Shown: positions 11,380-22,496, numbered from the stretch's first letter. The stretch is 64,000 nucleotides of DNA from Lumbricus rubellus (GCA_945859605.1 OX243824.1:23791221-23855220); one strand, 5' to 3'. The notes: generated by a model not told the origin, from the letters alone. A program made the numbers and translations.

Positions 11380-11456
<77 letters not shown>
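11380..11456. repeat. (TA)n dinucleotide repeat
   Basis: A pure TA run of about 75 bp. A second TATA-rich block lies at 11546-11640. Confidence 0.95.
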
Positions 11457-11457
<1 letters not shown>

Positions 11458-11649
11458 AGCCTATATACATATAGGCTCATATGAGCAAACATCTGCCAAG
11501 ACTATAAATAACCTCCGAACAGATCACTTCCGCTGTTGATCACCAGAGTATATATTATATTATATATATTATAATATATTATATATATACATATAATTAT
11601 ATATATATTATATATACACACATATATAGATCTATATAGTGCCGTGAAC

Positions 11650-12314
11650 AGAGGAGACACACATGCACTGCAGCAAAGAGTGTCGCCATGGTTCCTCGCT
11701 CACAAAATCATGCATTTTTCATCTGCAGGTCCGGATAGCGACCACTAATTTTCTTCGTCATAAATTATCCTCAGACGAGTAACAGCTGAACCTCTGCTTC
11801 CCAGCCATCTGGTGGCGATGGAGGAAGTCGTTAGAGCACCTCCCTCGAGACGAACGAAGACAGACTCTCCGAACGTATGATGAAGATGATCATAATTGCG
11901 TTGAAAATGAGAGCTATGGTCAATCAGACAATGCCACAGTGACACTGCAGTTCATCAAACCACAACAAAGTTCACACAGAAATTGGTTTCCTCCGACGTT
12001 AAAAATCGCGCAGAAGAGCATCGTTTCTTTGTAGTAAACCTCAGAACCATGTAACTGCAGGTCGTTTATACATGTATATGTTTATTGCACGTTCAATTCT
12101 GGTTATACAATCATGACAACTAAGTACAGTGCAAAGCAATGGAAGCCAGTAAAAGCTAGTAGCTTATATTAATCTGACCCCCTTTTCCAAATAATGTTCA
12201 TGAATGCTTTCGTAGAATACATACATGTATAACTTAACTAGAACTTAACTAGCAACGTAGGCTAATTGTATAAATAACAATAATACTAGGCTATATACGT
12301 ATGGTACCGTATCT
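11650..12314. other. Intronic sequence, nothing recognised
   Basis: No exon, repeat boundary or RNA gene that I can support. Confidence 0.4.
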
Positions 12315-12415
12315 CAGGTTGAGAATTGCCGGTGGTTAGGGGTTTCAAGTTTAACCTCCAGGCAGGCTTTCTTAGAGCTCCATAGCAAAGTATATTTTTC
12401 ACATTCCAATTCCAA
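12315..12415 (+). mobile_element. Family-B MITE, right end lost
   Basis: Begins CAGGTTGAGAATTG and contains CTTTCTTAGAGCTCCATAGCAAAGT, shared with the copy at 16021-16166. The right terminal repeat is not recognisable. Confidence 0.6.
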
Positions 12416-13279
12416 CTCCAATACGAGTAAAAGTCGAATAGGGCCTATACCGGTACATAATCTGGTTTCTTTTGGGAGTCACTATTAATTTTAAATGCCG
12501 ATAACGACGCAACAGAAATCCGGAGATTACATCAGACAGGATTATAGGAAAGAGGATGACGGGGCAGTTGGCAAACAATATGAGACCGAAGCAGTAGAGT
12601 GTATATAGGCTACACAGAAAGAGGATATAACGACGACGGTATTAACGACGAGCAACAATAAACCGTGCGGAAAGGGCAGCTAGCGAAAAAGCGGCATGGC
12701 TTCCGCAAAGACGGACTGACATCGCCACAACAAAAGCAACAAGACAGGCAGAAGTTTCTACAAGGCTAAATGGCAAATCAGGCATGCAGACAGCCATATG
12801 GATTACGGAACGGTATATATAGAACCAAGCAGCCATACCGCCGCTGCCACGAGAATCATAGCAGATAGGACGTCAGGGGAAACGCAAGACAGATCGAGAC
12901 GTGTGGTTCGACTAATCGCAACAAACATTCGGCCTCCGTGCTCCTGCTGGGACGGCGAGCACGATTTCCGGCATCGTTCGGCAAAGATCGGTTGGCGCCG
13001 TAAATTCTGCTTCTTAACGCAACGCTAGCGCCGCAATTTGCCTCCTCTCGGCGGGCGGCGCTGTCTCGGTGAATTTCGCCGGAAGATCGTTAGGGGTATT
13101 ACCCTCGAATCCTTAACTGAATTTCGCCGACGGTTCACTGCTTGTCGTCGTCGTAGCCGCTAATCGAATACCGTCCTTTCGTTACAAGAGAAGCCACGAA
13201 TCTTGGCGGGAGACGGATGAAGGAACGGCGGTGAAGGCGCATGAAAAGTTACTACTGGTGTTTTACGGTGGTAGGCATA
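12416..13279. other. Intronic sequence, nothing recognised
   Basis: Moderate GC, no splice-bounded reading frame or repeat family recognised. Confidence 0.4.
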
Positions 13280-13473
13280 CAGAGGCTTTTTCAACGTGCA
13301 GTTGTACACAAAATGTGCAATTCTGAATGGATTTGTGCAGTTGTAGAAGCTCTTCTGTACAGTTAAAACTAGCAAAAAGGTAATTTTCCCCCGGTTTGAA
13401 GTAAATTACCATGGAGGATGGGAAAGGAAAGAAGAAGTTGTGCGGTTCTAAAAATTCCTTAAAAACAACCCTG
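13280..13473 (-). mobile_element. Family-A hAT MITE, 194 bp
   Basis: Reverse copy of the family at 8625-8819. The termini here read CAGAGGCTTTTT and AAAACAACCCTG. The flanks share only a loose GGTAG..ATA similarity, so no target duplication is claimed. Confidence 0.85.
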
Positions 13474-13874
13474 CGGTAGTATATAGTTGGACAATGCAAT
13501 GCCTTGCCGCTTATCAGAGGAACGACTAGAGGCTGCAGGATTTAAGCAGGGGGCTCCTGCATGTTTAGCCCTTATTCTCGTGGGGCTTTGCGTACTGTGA
13601 ACGCCTCTGAACGGCTCACTCTATAATCATTACTATAGAGGCGCTTTATACATGTTTAAAATTTAAATATAGGCCTATTACAATACACTGAGGTTGCTAG
13701 GTAACCTATTTCCGACAAAATCTGGACCGACCACGGCTCGTGTGTGCCATTATCGTGGTATAACGTTGTGCCATGCTGGTTCAAACGGTGTATTCATACA
13801 TTGTGGGGGGCGAAACTGTCAGGGACATCAGAACACTGTGGAGAAACTTCATAAGGGCCTCGTCGTCAGGAAAT

Positions 13875-14133
13875 TGATGGAAGAGAAGAAAGGAGAAGAA
13901 GACGTGAGGAAGAAGAAGAAGAAGGAGGAGAAGGAGGACGAGGGGAGGACGAGGAGAAGAAGGAGGACGAGGAGGAGGAGGAGGGGGAGGACGAGGATAA
14001 GAAGAATAAGGAGGAGGAGGACGAGGAGGGCGAGGAGGAGGAAGAAGAAGAAGAAAAAGAAGAAGAAGACGAAGAAGAAGAAGAAGAAGAAGAAGAAGAA
14101 GAAGAAGAAGAAGAAGAAGAAAAAGAAGAAGGT
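13875..14133. repeat. GAA/GAG polypurine tract
   Basis: About 260 bp of GAAGAAG, GGAGGACGAGG and similar. The Lys/Arg/Glu frame is an artefact. Confidence 0.9.
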
Positions 14134-14209
14134 TCACACTGTGGCAATGCATGGATTCGCTCGGAACTGGTATACTATACATGTAGCTGCAGGAGGGTCT
14201 ACGAAGAAG

Positions 14210-15241
14210 GGAGCACGACGAACGCCCGATTGTCCAGGTCCCCGATTACCCTTTCCCCGATACAAACTCCCCGATTACAAACTCCCCGATAGGCCCAACA
14301 CCCCGACAGACCCAAGTCCCCGAATATGCAACTAATCCCAAGTCCCCGACAGGCCCAAGTCCCCGATTGGTGATTTAATCTACACGTAAGACTATTTAGT
14401 GTCAGTCTGTATAGGCTAAAGAGGGTGACACCAATCGTCTTGGCCTTATCGGTAGACGGAAACAGAGTTGAATAAAGGCAAAGCCAGTTAGATTAATGTA
14501 AATAATAGTTTTACTTGTGTACGTGTACCAATATGTAATTTGAATTCCTTACTGCACGCTGAATTCAGAAGACAGCTATAAGAGAATTGTCCACAAACTA
14601 CTTCAAAATATTCTACTTGTCTACTTGCTAAGGCTGAGAAGTTTTTCAAAAATGCAAGCGCATTATATCCCTTATATTACTGCGGCACACTGGGCATGTT
14701 TTGCTGATTCCCCTTGTTGATGGTGCGCCACAAAGAACATTAATACAAGAACTGCATGCACAGTGCCCGCATGGAATAATAGCTGTATCTGATCTTCCGC
14801 ATTTGCAAACAGGGCACTCTGCAGAGATAGTTGTTTCTGGTGCCGACTCATTTGCTGGCGATGCACTAACTGCTCCTGCCGATGCTGGCAATGCAGGTAC
14901 TTCTGGTACTGCATCTGGTCTTATTGCATCTGGTCGAACTGGTATTGGTCTTGCTATTGTTGCTGGTGCTCTCGATCTTATTTCTGTTCTTGGTCTTACG
15001 ACAAGGTCAAGACGATTGGTGTCACCCTCTTTAGCCTATACAGACTGACACTAAATAGTCTTACGTGTAGATTAAATCATCAATCGGGGACTTGGGCCTG
15101 TCGGGGACTTGGGATTAGTTGCATATTCGGGGACTTGGGTCTGTCGGGGTGTTGGGCCTATCGGGGAGTTTGTAATCGGGGAGTTTGTATCGGGGAAAGG
15201 GTAATCGGGGACCTGGACAATCGGGCGTTCGTCGCAAACCC
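14210..15241. mobile_element. Foldback element with ~235-bp TIRs carrying a RING ORF
   Basis: Two nearly identical inverted arms (about 14216-14451 and 14999-15234) share CGACGAACGCCCGATTGTCC at the outer ends and continue to ACACCAATCGTCTTG. Each arm carries about nine CCCCGA boxes spaced 13 to 25 bp, like clustered transposase-binding sites. A 9-bp direct repeat ACGAAGAAG lies just outside (14201-14209 and 15242-15250). Long TIRs plus a 9-bp duplication suggest a Mutator-like non-autonomous element. The repeat is similar to nearby GAAGAAG runs, so the boundary is uncertain by about 6 bp. The interior encodes a RING finger and no transposase. Confidence 0.8.
14646..15035 (-). CDS. RING-finger (C3HC4) ORF inside the foldback element
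   Basis: An open frame of about 129 codons, starting after an in-frame stop and containing no ATG before the RING domain. It is therefore an exon of a spliced transcript, a captured gene fragment, or uses a non-ATG start. The first 65 or so residues are Pro/Arg/Ala-rich with RP-like repeats. The last 60 residues form a full RING: CPVC, then CGHCACSSC, then CPVC, with all eight Cys/His ligands present. It ends at the very C-terminus with RDIMRLHF. C-terminal RINGs of this layout are typical of IAP-, Mind bomb- and Neuralized-type E3 ubiquitin ligases. The first codons lie inside the right inverted repeat. Function is inferred from the domain only. Confidence 0.65.
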   Translation of the reverse strand, partial: AKEGDTNRLDLVVRPRTEIRSRAPATIARPIPVRPDAIRPDAVPEVPALPASAGAVSASPANESAPETTISAECPVCKCGRSDTAIIPCGHCACSSCINVLCGAPSTRGISKTCPVCRSNIRDIMRLHF

Positions 15242-15469
15242 ACGAAGAAGATGCATGCAATCATCTGCAGCTATGAGAGCAAGTACATTGCACGAACGAG
15301 AATCAGTCGCTAGCGATCGATTGATCGAAACGAAGAGAACCGTTCTCTCTCTTCGGAGAACACGAAGAACAGTGTTCTTGCGTTGTTGCGTATAGGACGA
15401 CGCGAGAGACCTCGCTTCGATGTTTTATTAGCAATCGAAAGATAGCGAGTGAAGGGCACAGAGGCACAG

Positions 15470-15622
15470 CCCGCCCGTCCGCCGGTCCACCCACCCGTCC
15501 GTCCTTCCACCCGCCCGCCCGTCCGTCCTTCCACCCGTCCGTCCGTTCACCCGCCCGCCCACCCGCCCGCCCGCCCGCTGGCCCGTCCATCCACCCGCCC
15601 GTCCGTCCACCCGTTCGTTGGC
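15470..15622. repeat. CCGTCCGTCCACCCGCC minisatellite
   Basis: Irregular tandem copies of CCACCCGTCCGT and CCCGCCCG. No gene. Confidence 0.85.
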
Positions 15623-15968
15623 CCGGGCAATAGATCTTTCATATTCCTTATTCCATTTCCCTGATTACTTATTTTTCATTGTTCTTTTATTCGTCCGTTT
15701 TATCGCGAATTGCCATGTAAACAAACATTTGTATGTCTGCCCTGAACAGTGAACAGCGTCTCGCGTTGACCCTCTGGGCTGAGTTCATCGAAATTCAATT
15801 TTAGCGCATTAGCCGTGCAGCGTTTGGTTTAATGTCTTGTGGTTAAGAAATTGACTTACAATAAAAGCGATATTAAAACAAAAGCTTAGACTTAAGAGAA
15901 ATTTAATACAATGTATATATTGGCATTGCCTCCTTCCAAAGTATAGGAGTGCACGCGAATTTATGACA

Positions 15969-16275
15969 GAGCGCGGTGGTGTGGTAGTGAGTTCGATGAC
16001 TTGGAGCCAGAGGGTTCCAGAAAGGTTGAGAATTGTGGGAGCGGGGGGGGGGGGGGGGTGGACCCAGTCTTTCTTAGAGCCCCATAGCAAAGTCTGCTTT
16101 TTCACGCCTCAATTTCAAGTGCATCATAGTTGAACCTCCCAGTTGTTTTTCCACAATTCTCACACTGGTTTCAGGTTCGAATCCACCTCAAGCCGCCGCG
16201 TAGGGAACCTGAGCAAGTCTCTCACTCGCAGCCGCTCGTGCGCTTCGGCGTGAAGCTCCAGCACTGCCCTGGGCG
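15969..16275 (+). mobile_element. tRNA-derived SINE interrupted by a MITE
   Basis: The head (GCGCGGTGGTGTGGTAG) is separated from the B box (GGTTCGAATCC, about 16174-16184) by a family-B MITE at 16021-16166. After the B box the usual SINE body follows (CAAGCCGCCGCGTAGGG, CTTCGGCGTGAAG). Removing the insert and one 8-bp repeat restores the continuous SINE seen elsewhere in the window. Confidence 0.8.
16021..16166 (+). mobile_element. Family-B hAT MITE nested in a SINE
   Basis: Begins AAAGGTTGAGAATTG and ends CACAATTCTCACACT. The flanking 8-bp repeats GGTTCCAG (16013-16020) and GGTTTCAG (16167-16174) differ by one base. It shares the CTTTCTTAGAGCCCCATAGC block with the copy at 12315. Confidence 0.8.
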
Positions 16276-16344
16276 AGTATAGAACACGAACTCTCTGCGT
16301 TACAGACCGATCACTAGCTCTAGCCAATTCGCATGAGGACATTA

Positions 16345-16382
16345 TCATCGTCGTCGTCGTCGCCGCCGCCGCCGCCACCACC

Positions 16383-16428
<46 letters not shown>

Positions 16429-16439
16429 CCACCACCACC

Positions 16440-16519
<80 letters not shown>

Positions 16520-16520
16520 T

Positions 16521-16553
<33 letters not shown>

Positions 16554-16577
16554 GTCGTCGTCGTCGTCATCATCACC

Positions 16578-16626
<49 letters not shown>

Positions 16627-16651
16627 CCATCACCATCACCATCACCATCAC

Positions 16652-16702
<51 letters not shown>

Positions 16703-16707
16703 TATTT
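16345..16707. repeat. (CAT/CAC/CGT)n trinucleotide repeat
   Basis: About 360 bp of CATCAT and CACCAC blocks. Poly-Ser, Pro, Met or Val frames are artefacts. Confidence 0.95.
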
Positions 16708-16861
16708 ATATTATTAGTGTCTTAACCCGGTGAAGGCAAGATTATGATGTAGGCTGCTTAATTAAACGCCATTAGGTATACAGCTTAGTCGCCGTCAGTA
16801 CTATCTAGACCATTTCTGCTATACTCTCACTAATTATAGTCTACTCTTAATACTGCTGATG

Positions 16862-17010
16862 CTACCACCGCGACCACCACCCACTACCGCCACCACCACC
16901 ATCACCATCACCACAACCATCATCATCACCACCACGAGCAACACCACGACTACCACCACCACGACCACCCCCACCACTACCACGACCACCATCATCACAG
17001 CCAATAGCAT
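16862..17010. repeat. (CCA)n trinucleotide repeat
   Basis: Imperfect CCACCA, CATCAC and CGACCA runs. Confidence 0.9.
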
Positions 17011-17112
17011 CACCAATGGGGCACCAACACCATCGCTAACATCACCACCGCGACTAATATAGCCACTAATACTAGCATGCTTGCGCATAGATGAGCTTGC
17101 TATCCCGACTCG

Positions 17113-17309
17113 CATGGTTTTTAGCGTGCAGTGCACACAAAATGTGCAGTTCTAAATGGATTTGTGAAGTTGTAGAAGCACTTCCTGTGCAGTTAAAACT
17201 AGTAAAAAATAGTTCATTGTCCTCTTATTATTGGGAATAATTTACCACGGAGAATGGGAAAGGAGAGAGGGGGTTGTGCAGTTATAAAAATTCCTTAAAA
17301 ACAGCCATG
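17113..17309 (-). mobile_element. Family-A hAT MITE, 197 bp, with 8-bp TSD
   Basis: Reverse copy. It starts CATGGTTTTTAGCGTGCAG and ends AAAACAGCCATG. The flanking repeats CCGACTCG (17105-17112) and CCGACTCA (17310-17317) differ by one base. Together with the copy at 57644 this fixes the family ends and the 8-bp hAT-type duplication. Confidence 0.88.
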
Positions 17310-17968
17310 CCGACTCATGATGATGGGAAAATCGTAATTGACTGTCAAAGAACTGATCGAGCAAAGCAATAGTTTTCGATCAAAATTGCTGTCGTTACAC
17401 CATGAATACGAGTGTTTCTAGAATCCCAGGACATGCATCAGAACGGCGCCATTCACCAGCCCTCAGGCCATCTGGCCACTCTCAACTGATCCACCCCCGT
17501 TCGCCTGTCAAACCTCGACCCGAGGGCGCTATACATCCTGCTTCCTCCAATGACTTATTGACAGAAAGATCGATCGATTGATTGTCGGAGTATATATATT
17601 TATATATATATATGTATGTGCACACATATATATATACCCAAAAATGGTGGTTGTGTAATTTGGTGATAGTGTTTACCAGCGGAAAAGTTAATCGAAAAAC
17701 TATGTTACCGCTAAAATTTAAGGGGAAAAATAGGCGAGATAAATAATCGTTTAGCTAGTGACTCGAAACGATGCTGAAGGTTTGTTGTGGATAGAACTTA
17801 AGGACGAACTCAGGCAAAATAGCTAGTCGCCAAACACGTGACTTGAATCTGCATGCGTTGGAAAATATACTACCGCTGGAAGTTCAAGGTCGAAAAACAA
17901 ATTAACCTGTCGTCTATTGGTGTTTCGAATCTACATTTAGCTGGTCTGAAAAGTGATAAATAGCTACA

Positions 17969-18736
17969 ATGTCAAAGAAGTTACCAAAACCAGACGACTT
18001 ACTAAAGTTAATACTAGATGTAAAAGTCATGGATGTCCTGGTCCCAGAAGTTGCTGCAGCAATAACACCAACGCTAGAACAGCTCTTCAAGTCAATGGTT
18101 GCGGAGATCAAAGTCGAACTGCGAGACTCAATGGTAAAGGCTACAGCGGAAATGATAGACAAGCGATGCGAGATGATGGACGAGCAGGTAAAATGTCTTG
18201 TTAATGAAAACTTAAGCCTAAAGAAGCCGCTGAACTCACTGGAAGTTGCAAGCTACCAAGCGACTCTTATTGTGCACGGCATGATGGAGACGAACTATGG
18301 TAATCCTCTTTCGGCTCAAAGTCACAGCTCGGCGGAATCGGAATTTATTGCGTTCTCAAAGGAAAACCTGGGGGTAGACATGTCGCTTCAGGACATATTT
18401 AGCATGCGCAGAATTTCATCTCACGACAAGAATGCCTGTCGTCCACTGATGGTTCAATTCGCCAACAAGAGGACCCGAGACTTGGTCTTTCGGGCCAAGA
18501 AGAAACTTAGAGAACTCACATCAGAACAAGAGAAGCCTATCTACATAAATGAATATCTCACGCAGCAAAATGCTAAGCTTTTTGCTTTCGCAAGAAAATT
18601 GGTCAAGAAGAAAATCCTGGCTCAAACATGGACGATGGAAGGTCTTGTCTTTGTCAAATGTTCAGAAGATCCGAACACAGAACCTCTGAAAATCACCGAC
18701 ATGGCGGAACTGTCTGCATTGGAACTAACCAAATAA
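17969..18736 (+). CDS. LINE ORF1 protein
   Basis: 255 residues starting MSKKLPKPDD. The first 110 residues are rich in hydrophobic and charged heptads (EQLFKSMVAEIKVELRDSM.., LVNENLSLKKPLNSLE), which fits a coiled coil for trimerisation. The central part resembles an RNA-binding fold, with a PLMVQFANKRTRDLVFRAKKK strand-helix unit and a downstream IYINEYLTQQNAKLFAFARKL segment. This is the general plan of nucleic-acid chaperone ORF1 proteins of CR1/L2 and L1-type LINEs. It would bind LINE RNA in the cytoplasmic particle. Assigned mainly from its position upstream of the RT ORF and from these motifs. Confidence 0.8.
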   Translation: MSKKLPKPDDLLKLILDVKVMDVLVPEVAAAITPTLEQLFKSMVAEIKVELRDSMVKATAEMIDKRCEMMDEQVKCLVNENLSLKKPLNSLEVASYQATLIVHGMMETNYGNPLSAQSHSSAESEFIAFSKENLGVDMSLQDIFSMRRISSHDKNACRPLMVQFANKRTRDLVFRAKKKLRELTSEQEKPIYINEYLTQQNAKLFAFARKLVKKKILAQTWTMEGLVFVKCSEDPNTEPLKITDMAELSALELTK

Positions 18737-19274
18737 CCAAGAAAGTTCTACTTCCACACTTTACATCGCCAAAACTATGGTATACTTATAAGAAAACTTT
18801 TCCGCTAGTACTTTGGATTTTCGCTGGACCAAGAAGGTATCAGGATTGTCGTTATTTTGGCCTTTCCGTTTTACTTTGTTGCACAGTGTGTTAAAATAGA
18901 GGTGGGACCTACCTATGTTGGACTATGAAGAGATATATAAGTATGTTTATGTTTCTGATCTGTTCTCAGAATAGGCGTTAGCTTACCATGTGTCAAATGC
19001 TAAGACCGGTTGCATAGTACAATGGATTGTTCTCTTTTTCTTCCTTTTGTTTCTCTATGAATGTGTCAGTGGAACTGGTGCTATAGTGCTCTGGGTTCTT
19101 CTTTTTCTGTGAAATGGTTTTATCTTGATTTATTCTCTAGCGGTAAATGAGTACTACTAATTTTTGTTAGACGCTGGGTAGACATTACACTATTTTTTAG
19201 GCTGTTTTTCATTACTAGTAATCTGTTGTTTGGTTTTTCTTTTCTTATTTACTTATTACTTGATTGTTGAATTT

Positions 19275-22200
19275 ATGAGTTGTGAACTTGGACATGAAGA
19301 AGATAAAGTATGCAGTATATGTAAAATAGACTTTAGAACAATGCATGAACAAGTTGAGTATGTATGTAATAACATGATGGCCTGTAATTCTCCAGGGTTA
19401 TTGGACACTGATCAATGGTACTGCTCTAATTGTATAACTGATATATTTCCATTTAATCACCTAGTAGACCAGAGAGAATTCTTGAAGGGAATATCTGACC
19501 CTCCACAAGGAGTTTCTAGAATGGATCAGTTGAACTCACTCCCAAAACTGAACCTTAATCTGGATACAGATGATCGAAGGTCTCTCCTTAACAATGAGGA
19601 AATAGATCCGGATGCTAATTTTTTCAACGATAGTCAACTCCATGCGAGTTATGTTGCTCCTTCACTACTTTACGAAAGGTTTCACCAGTATAAAGATCTT
19701 TCCGCTGTGTTGTATGTAAACTGTAGAAGTATCGCATCTAAGATGCCAGAGTTGCAACTGTTGTTAACCCAGGCTATGGTTGATGTTGTTGCTCTTACAG
19801 AGACTTGGCTGGATGAGAAAACTGACAGCTTGCTTTTTATACCTGGCTACAAAAGTGTTCTTAATTCAAGATGTGGACGTACTGGGGGTGGAGTGGCCTT
19901 CCTTATAAAAGAGAATATCAACTTTAAGGTTCTGGAACGTAATGATTCAATTTCTAGTACATCTCATGAAAGTTTATTTGTAAGCATAAACCAACCTAAG
20001 GGACCGGACCTTGTGGTAGGGGTTATTTATCGTGCTCCTGGGCAGCCTATCAATGAATTTAATGATGACTTGAATCTAGTACCTCCTGAGCTTTCTAAGG
20101 GGAACAGAAAGGTAATTCTGCTTGGTGACTTTAATATAGACCTTTTGAAAATTAATGAACATGCCCCTACTCAAGATTTTCTGAATATTATGACAGCTTC
20201 GCGCTTTCTCCCTGCAATTGATAGACCTACTAGAATTACAGATATCTCATCTACACTTATAGATAATATTTATACTAATTTTTGGCAGGAAGTTGTTTGC
20301 CCTCTAATTTTAATAAATGATATATCTGATCACTTACCAATTATGATATGGTTTGGAAATGGAATACCCTCCAGATGTGTAAAAATTAATGCTAAGCGTA
20401 GAGTAATTAATGCAATTGCCAACAGTAACCCCACGCTTGCATATGACATATTTATTTCTATATATAGAAAACACTATGATGAAACTTTCTATCAGGCAGG
20501 TAATCCCAAGAATCATAAAGATGGCCCACAAAAGCCATGGATGACATTAGGACTACTAAAGTCGTGTAAGAAAAAGGATAAGTTGTATTTAAAATACTTA
20601 AAGTCGCCCACAAGTGAGAATAAGGATAAATATAAGCAATACCGGAATAAGTTTAAACAGACTAGGATTAATGCGGAAAGATTATACTATTCGGAGGAGT
20701 TTCTCAAGTATACGCAGAACCTTAAAAAAACCTGGGATGTCATAAAGTCACTGATCAATGGGCAACCCAAGGCCACTCTTGTAGACTCTCTAAACATAAA
20801 TGGGCTTACAGTTGATGATTCTAAAAAGATTGCACATGCATTTAACGGTTACTTTGCAGGGGTTGGCCAGACACTTGCTGATAAAATACCTGCAGGAGAA
20901 AAGACTGTTAAGGAATTTTTAAATCCCCCACTTCTAGGATCTTTTGCAGTCACCTTGACTAACCCATATGAAATTGTTGCTATTGTCAAATCTATGAAAT
21001 TTACTCGAAGCATGGGTCCAGACGAGATTGACCCACTAGTAGCTAAAAATTCTATTGAATCTATTGCTGATATATTATCGAATATTATCAACTGTTCTTT
21101 CATGACGGGTATTGTTCCACCAGCCTTAAAGGTTGCAAAAATAACACCAATATTTAAACAGGGTGATAAGCAGGAAATGTCCAATTATAGACCGATATCG
21201 ATACTACCATACTTTGGTAAAATTTTAGAAAAAGCCATGTGCCAGAGACTTAACGACTACATAAATAAAATGAATATATTGTATCCCCTACAGCATGGAT
21301 TTCGTCCAGGTCATTCAACTGATATGTCCCTAATTAATATGCAGGATCTTATATCCAAGGCAATAGACACGAACAAATATTCTATCGGCATATTTCTGGA
21401 CCTTGCAAAAGCCTTTGACACGGTTGACCACAATGTCTTACTGAGTAAGCTTGAAAATTATGGTGTAAGGGGAATAACCCTCTTATGGTTTAAAAGTTAT
21501 CTGGAACATAGGTATCAGCAGGTGATGTGTAATGGGACGTTATCTTCTAGGAAACCTGTAAGAGTTGGGGTCCCACAAGGCTCCAACCTTGGCCCGCTGT
21601 TGTTTTTATTGTACATAAATGACCTACCTAATGTATCTACTATGATCAAATTTATTTTATTTGCAGACGACACGAATGTTTTCTGCTCTCACGAGTCCTT
21701 GACCACGTTAGTGGAAATAATAAACTCAAAACTGGCCAAATTAGCATGCTGGTTCAGGACTAATAGACTTTCTCTCAATGTAAAGAAATCATGCTTTATT
21801 GTATTTCGTTCGCCAAATAAGAGTCTTCAAGGTCATCAGATAGACTTGTCAGTTGATGGGGTTTCTCTTGTACAAACTCGTTCTGTAAAGTTTCTAGGAG
21901 TCTATGTAGACGAGTGCTTAACATGGACAGAACACATTAATATAATTGCCAATAAAGTTGCAAGGAATCTTGGAATTCTGGCAAGAATATCACACCTACT
22001 CCCGGTACACATCCGTAAAAACTTATACTATACGTTAATTAATCCATATTTTGATTATGGTAATATTGTCTGGGCTGCTAACTACTCGACGAGGTTAAAA
22101 TGCCTTGTGCTCTTACAAAAAAGAGCGATTAGAGTTATAGCTGGTGATCATAGAGGGGCACACACAGCGGATAGATTTGAAGAGTATAATATTATGAAAT

Positions 22201-22496
22201 TTGAAAACAAGAATTACTATTTGGTGGGCAATTTTATGTATAAATTTGTAAAGGGTATGCTACCTGAAGTTTTCTCAAACTCTTTTACCAGAATTGTTGA
22301 TGTGCATGACCATAACACAAGAGTGAGCAAGGGTCTGAGTGTGTCTTATGCACGTACAAATTATCGTAGATTCTCAATATATTGCAGTGGACCAAAAATT
22401 TGGAATGCAATACCCATAAGTATTCAGTCTTTACCTACATACTCGCAATTCAAGAAGCGCTGGAGAGACCATCTTAATCTAAGGGAACGTGATTGA
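19275..22496 (+). CDS. LINE ORF2: PHD-like finger, APE endonuclease, reverse transcriptase
   Basis: The frame is open from 19230 and I prefer the ATG at 19275 (MSCELGHEEDKV), giving about 1073 residues. A PHD-like zinc motif lies at the N-terminus (CSIC ... WYCSNC). The APE-type endonuclease follows with LYVNCRSI, ALTETWLDE, LLGDFNIDLL and SDHLPIMI (residues about 145-355). The reverse transcriptase has HGFRPGHSTD, FLDLAKAFDTVDHN, VGVPQGSNLGPLLFLLYIND and the catalytic FADD (about residue 795), then VKFLGVYVDECLTW. The enzyme nicks target DNA and primes cDNA synthesis from the nick. The motifs place it in the Jockey/CR1/L2 group. No stop or frameshift interrupts it. Confidence 0.93.
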   Translation: MSCELGHEEDKVCSICKIDFRTMHEQVEYVCNNMMACNSPGLLDTDQWYCSNCITDIFPFNHLVDQREFLKGISDPPQGVSRMDQLNSLPKLNLNLDTDDRRSLLNNEEIDPDANFFNDSQLHASYVAPSLLYERFHQYKDLSAVLYVNCRSIASKMPELQLLLTQAMVDVVALTETWLDEKTDSLLFIPGYKSVLNSRCGRTGGGVAFLIKENINFKVLERNDSISSTSHESLFVSINQPKGPDLVVGVIYRAPGQPINEFNDDLNLVPPELSKGNRKVILLGDFNIDLLKINEHAPTQDFLNIMTASRFLPAIDRPTRITDISSTLIDNIYTNFWQEVVCPLILINDISDHLPIMIWFGNGIPSRCVKINAKRRVINAIANSNPTLAYDIFISIYRKHYDETFYQAGNPKNHKDGPQKPWMTLGLLKSCKKKDKLYLKYLKSPTSENKDKYKQYRNKFKQTRINAERLYYSEEFLKYTQNLKKTWDVIKSLINGQPKATLVDSLNINGLTVDDSKKIAHAFNGYFAGVGQTLADKIPAGEKTVKEFLNPPLLGSFAVTLTNPYEIVAIVKSMKFTRSMGPDEIDPLVAKNSIESIADILSNIINCSFMTGIVPPALKVAKITPIFKQGDKQEMSNYRPISILPYFGKILEKAMCQRLNDYINKMNILYPLQHGFRPGHSTDMSLINMQDLISKAIDTNKYSIGIFLDLAKAFDTVDHNVLLSKLENYGVRGITLLWFKSYLEHRYQQVMCNGTLSSRKPVRVGVPQGSNLGPLLFLLYINDLPNVSTMIKFILFADDTNVFCSHESLTTLVEIINSKLAKLACWFRTNRLSLNVKKSCFIVFRSPNKSLQGHQIDLSVDGVSLVQTRSVKFLGVYVDECLTWTEHINIIANKVARNLGILARISHLLPVHIRKNLYYTLINPYFDYGNIVWAANYSTRLKCLVLLQKRAIRVIAGDHRGAHTADRFEEYNIMKFENKNYYLVGNFMYKFVKGMLPEVFSNSFTRIVDVHDHNTRVSKGLSVSYARTNYRRFSIYCSGPKIWNAIPISIQSLPTYSQFKKRWRDHLNLRERD

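Noticed and set aside
13694..14335. 213-codon plus-strand ORF with Lys/Arg repeats
   Set aside because: Runs through a polypurine tract and into the TIR of the RING element; no domain.
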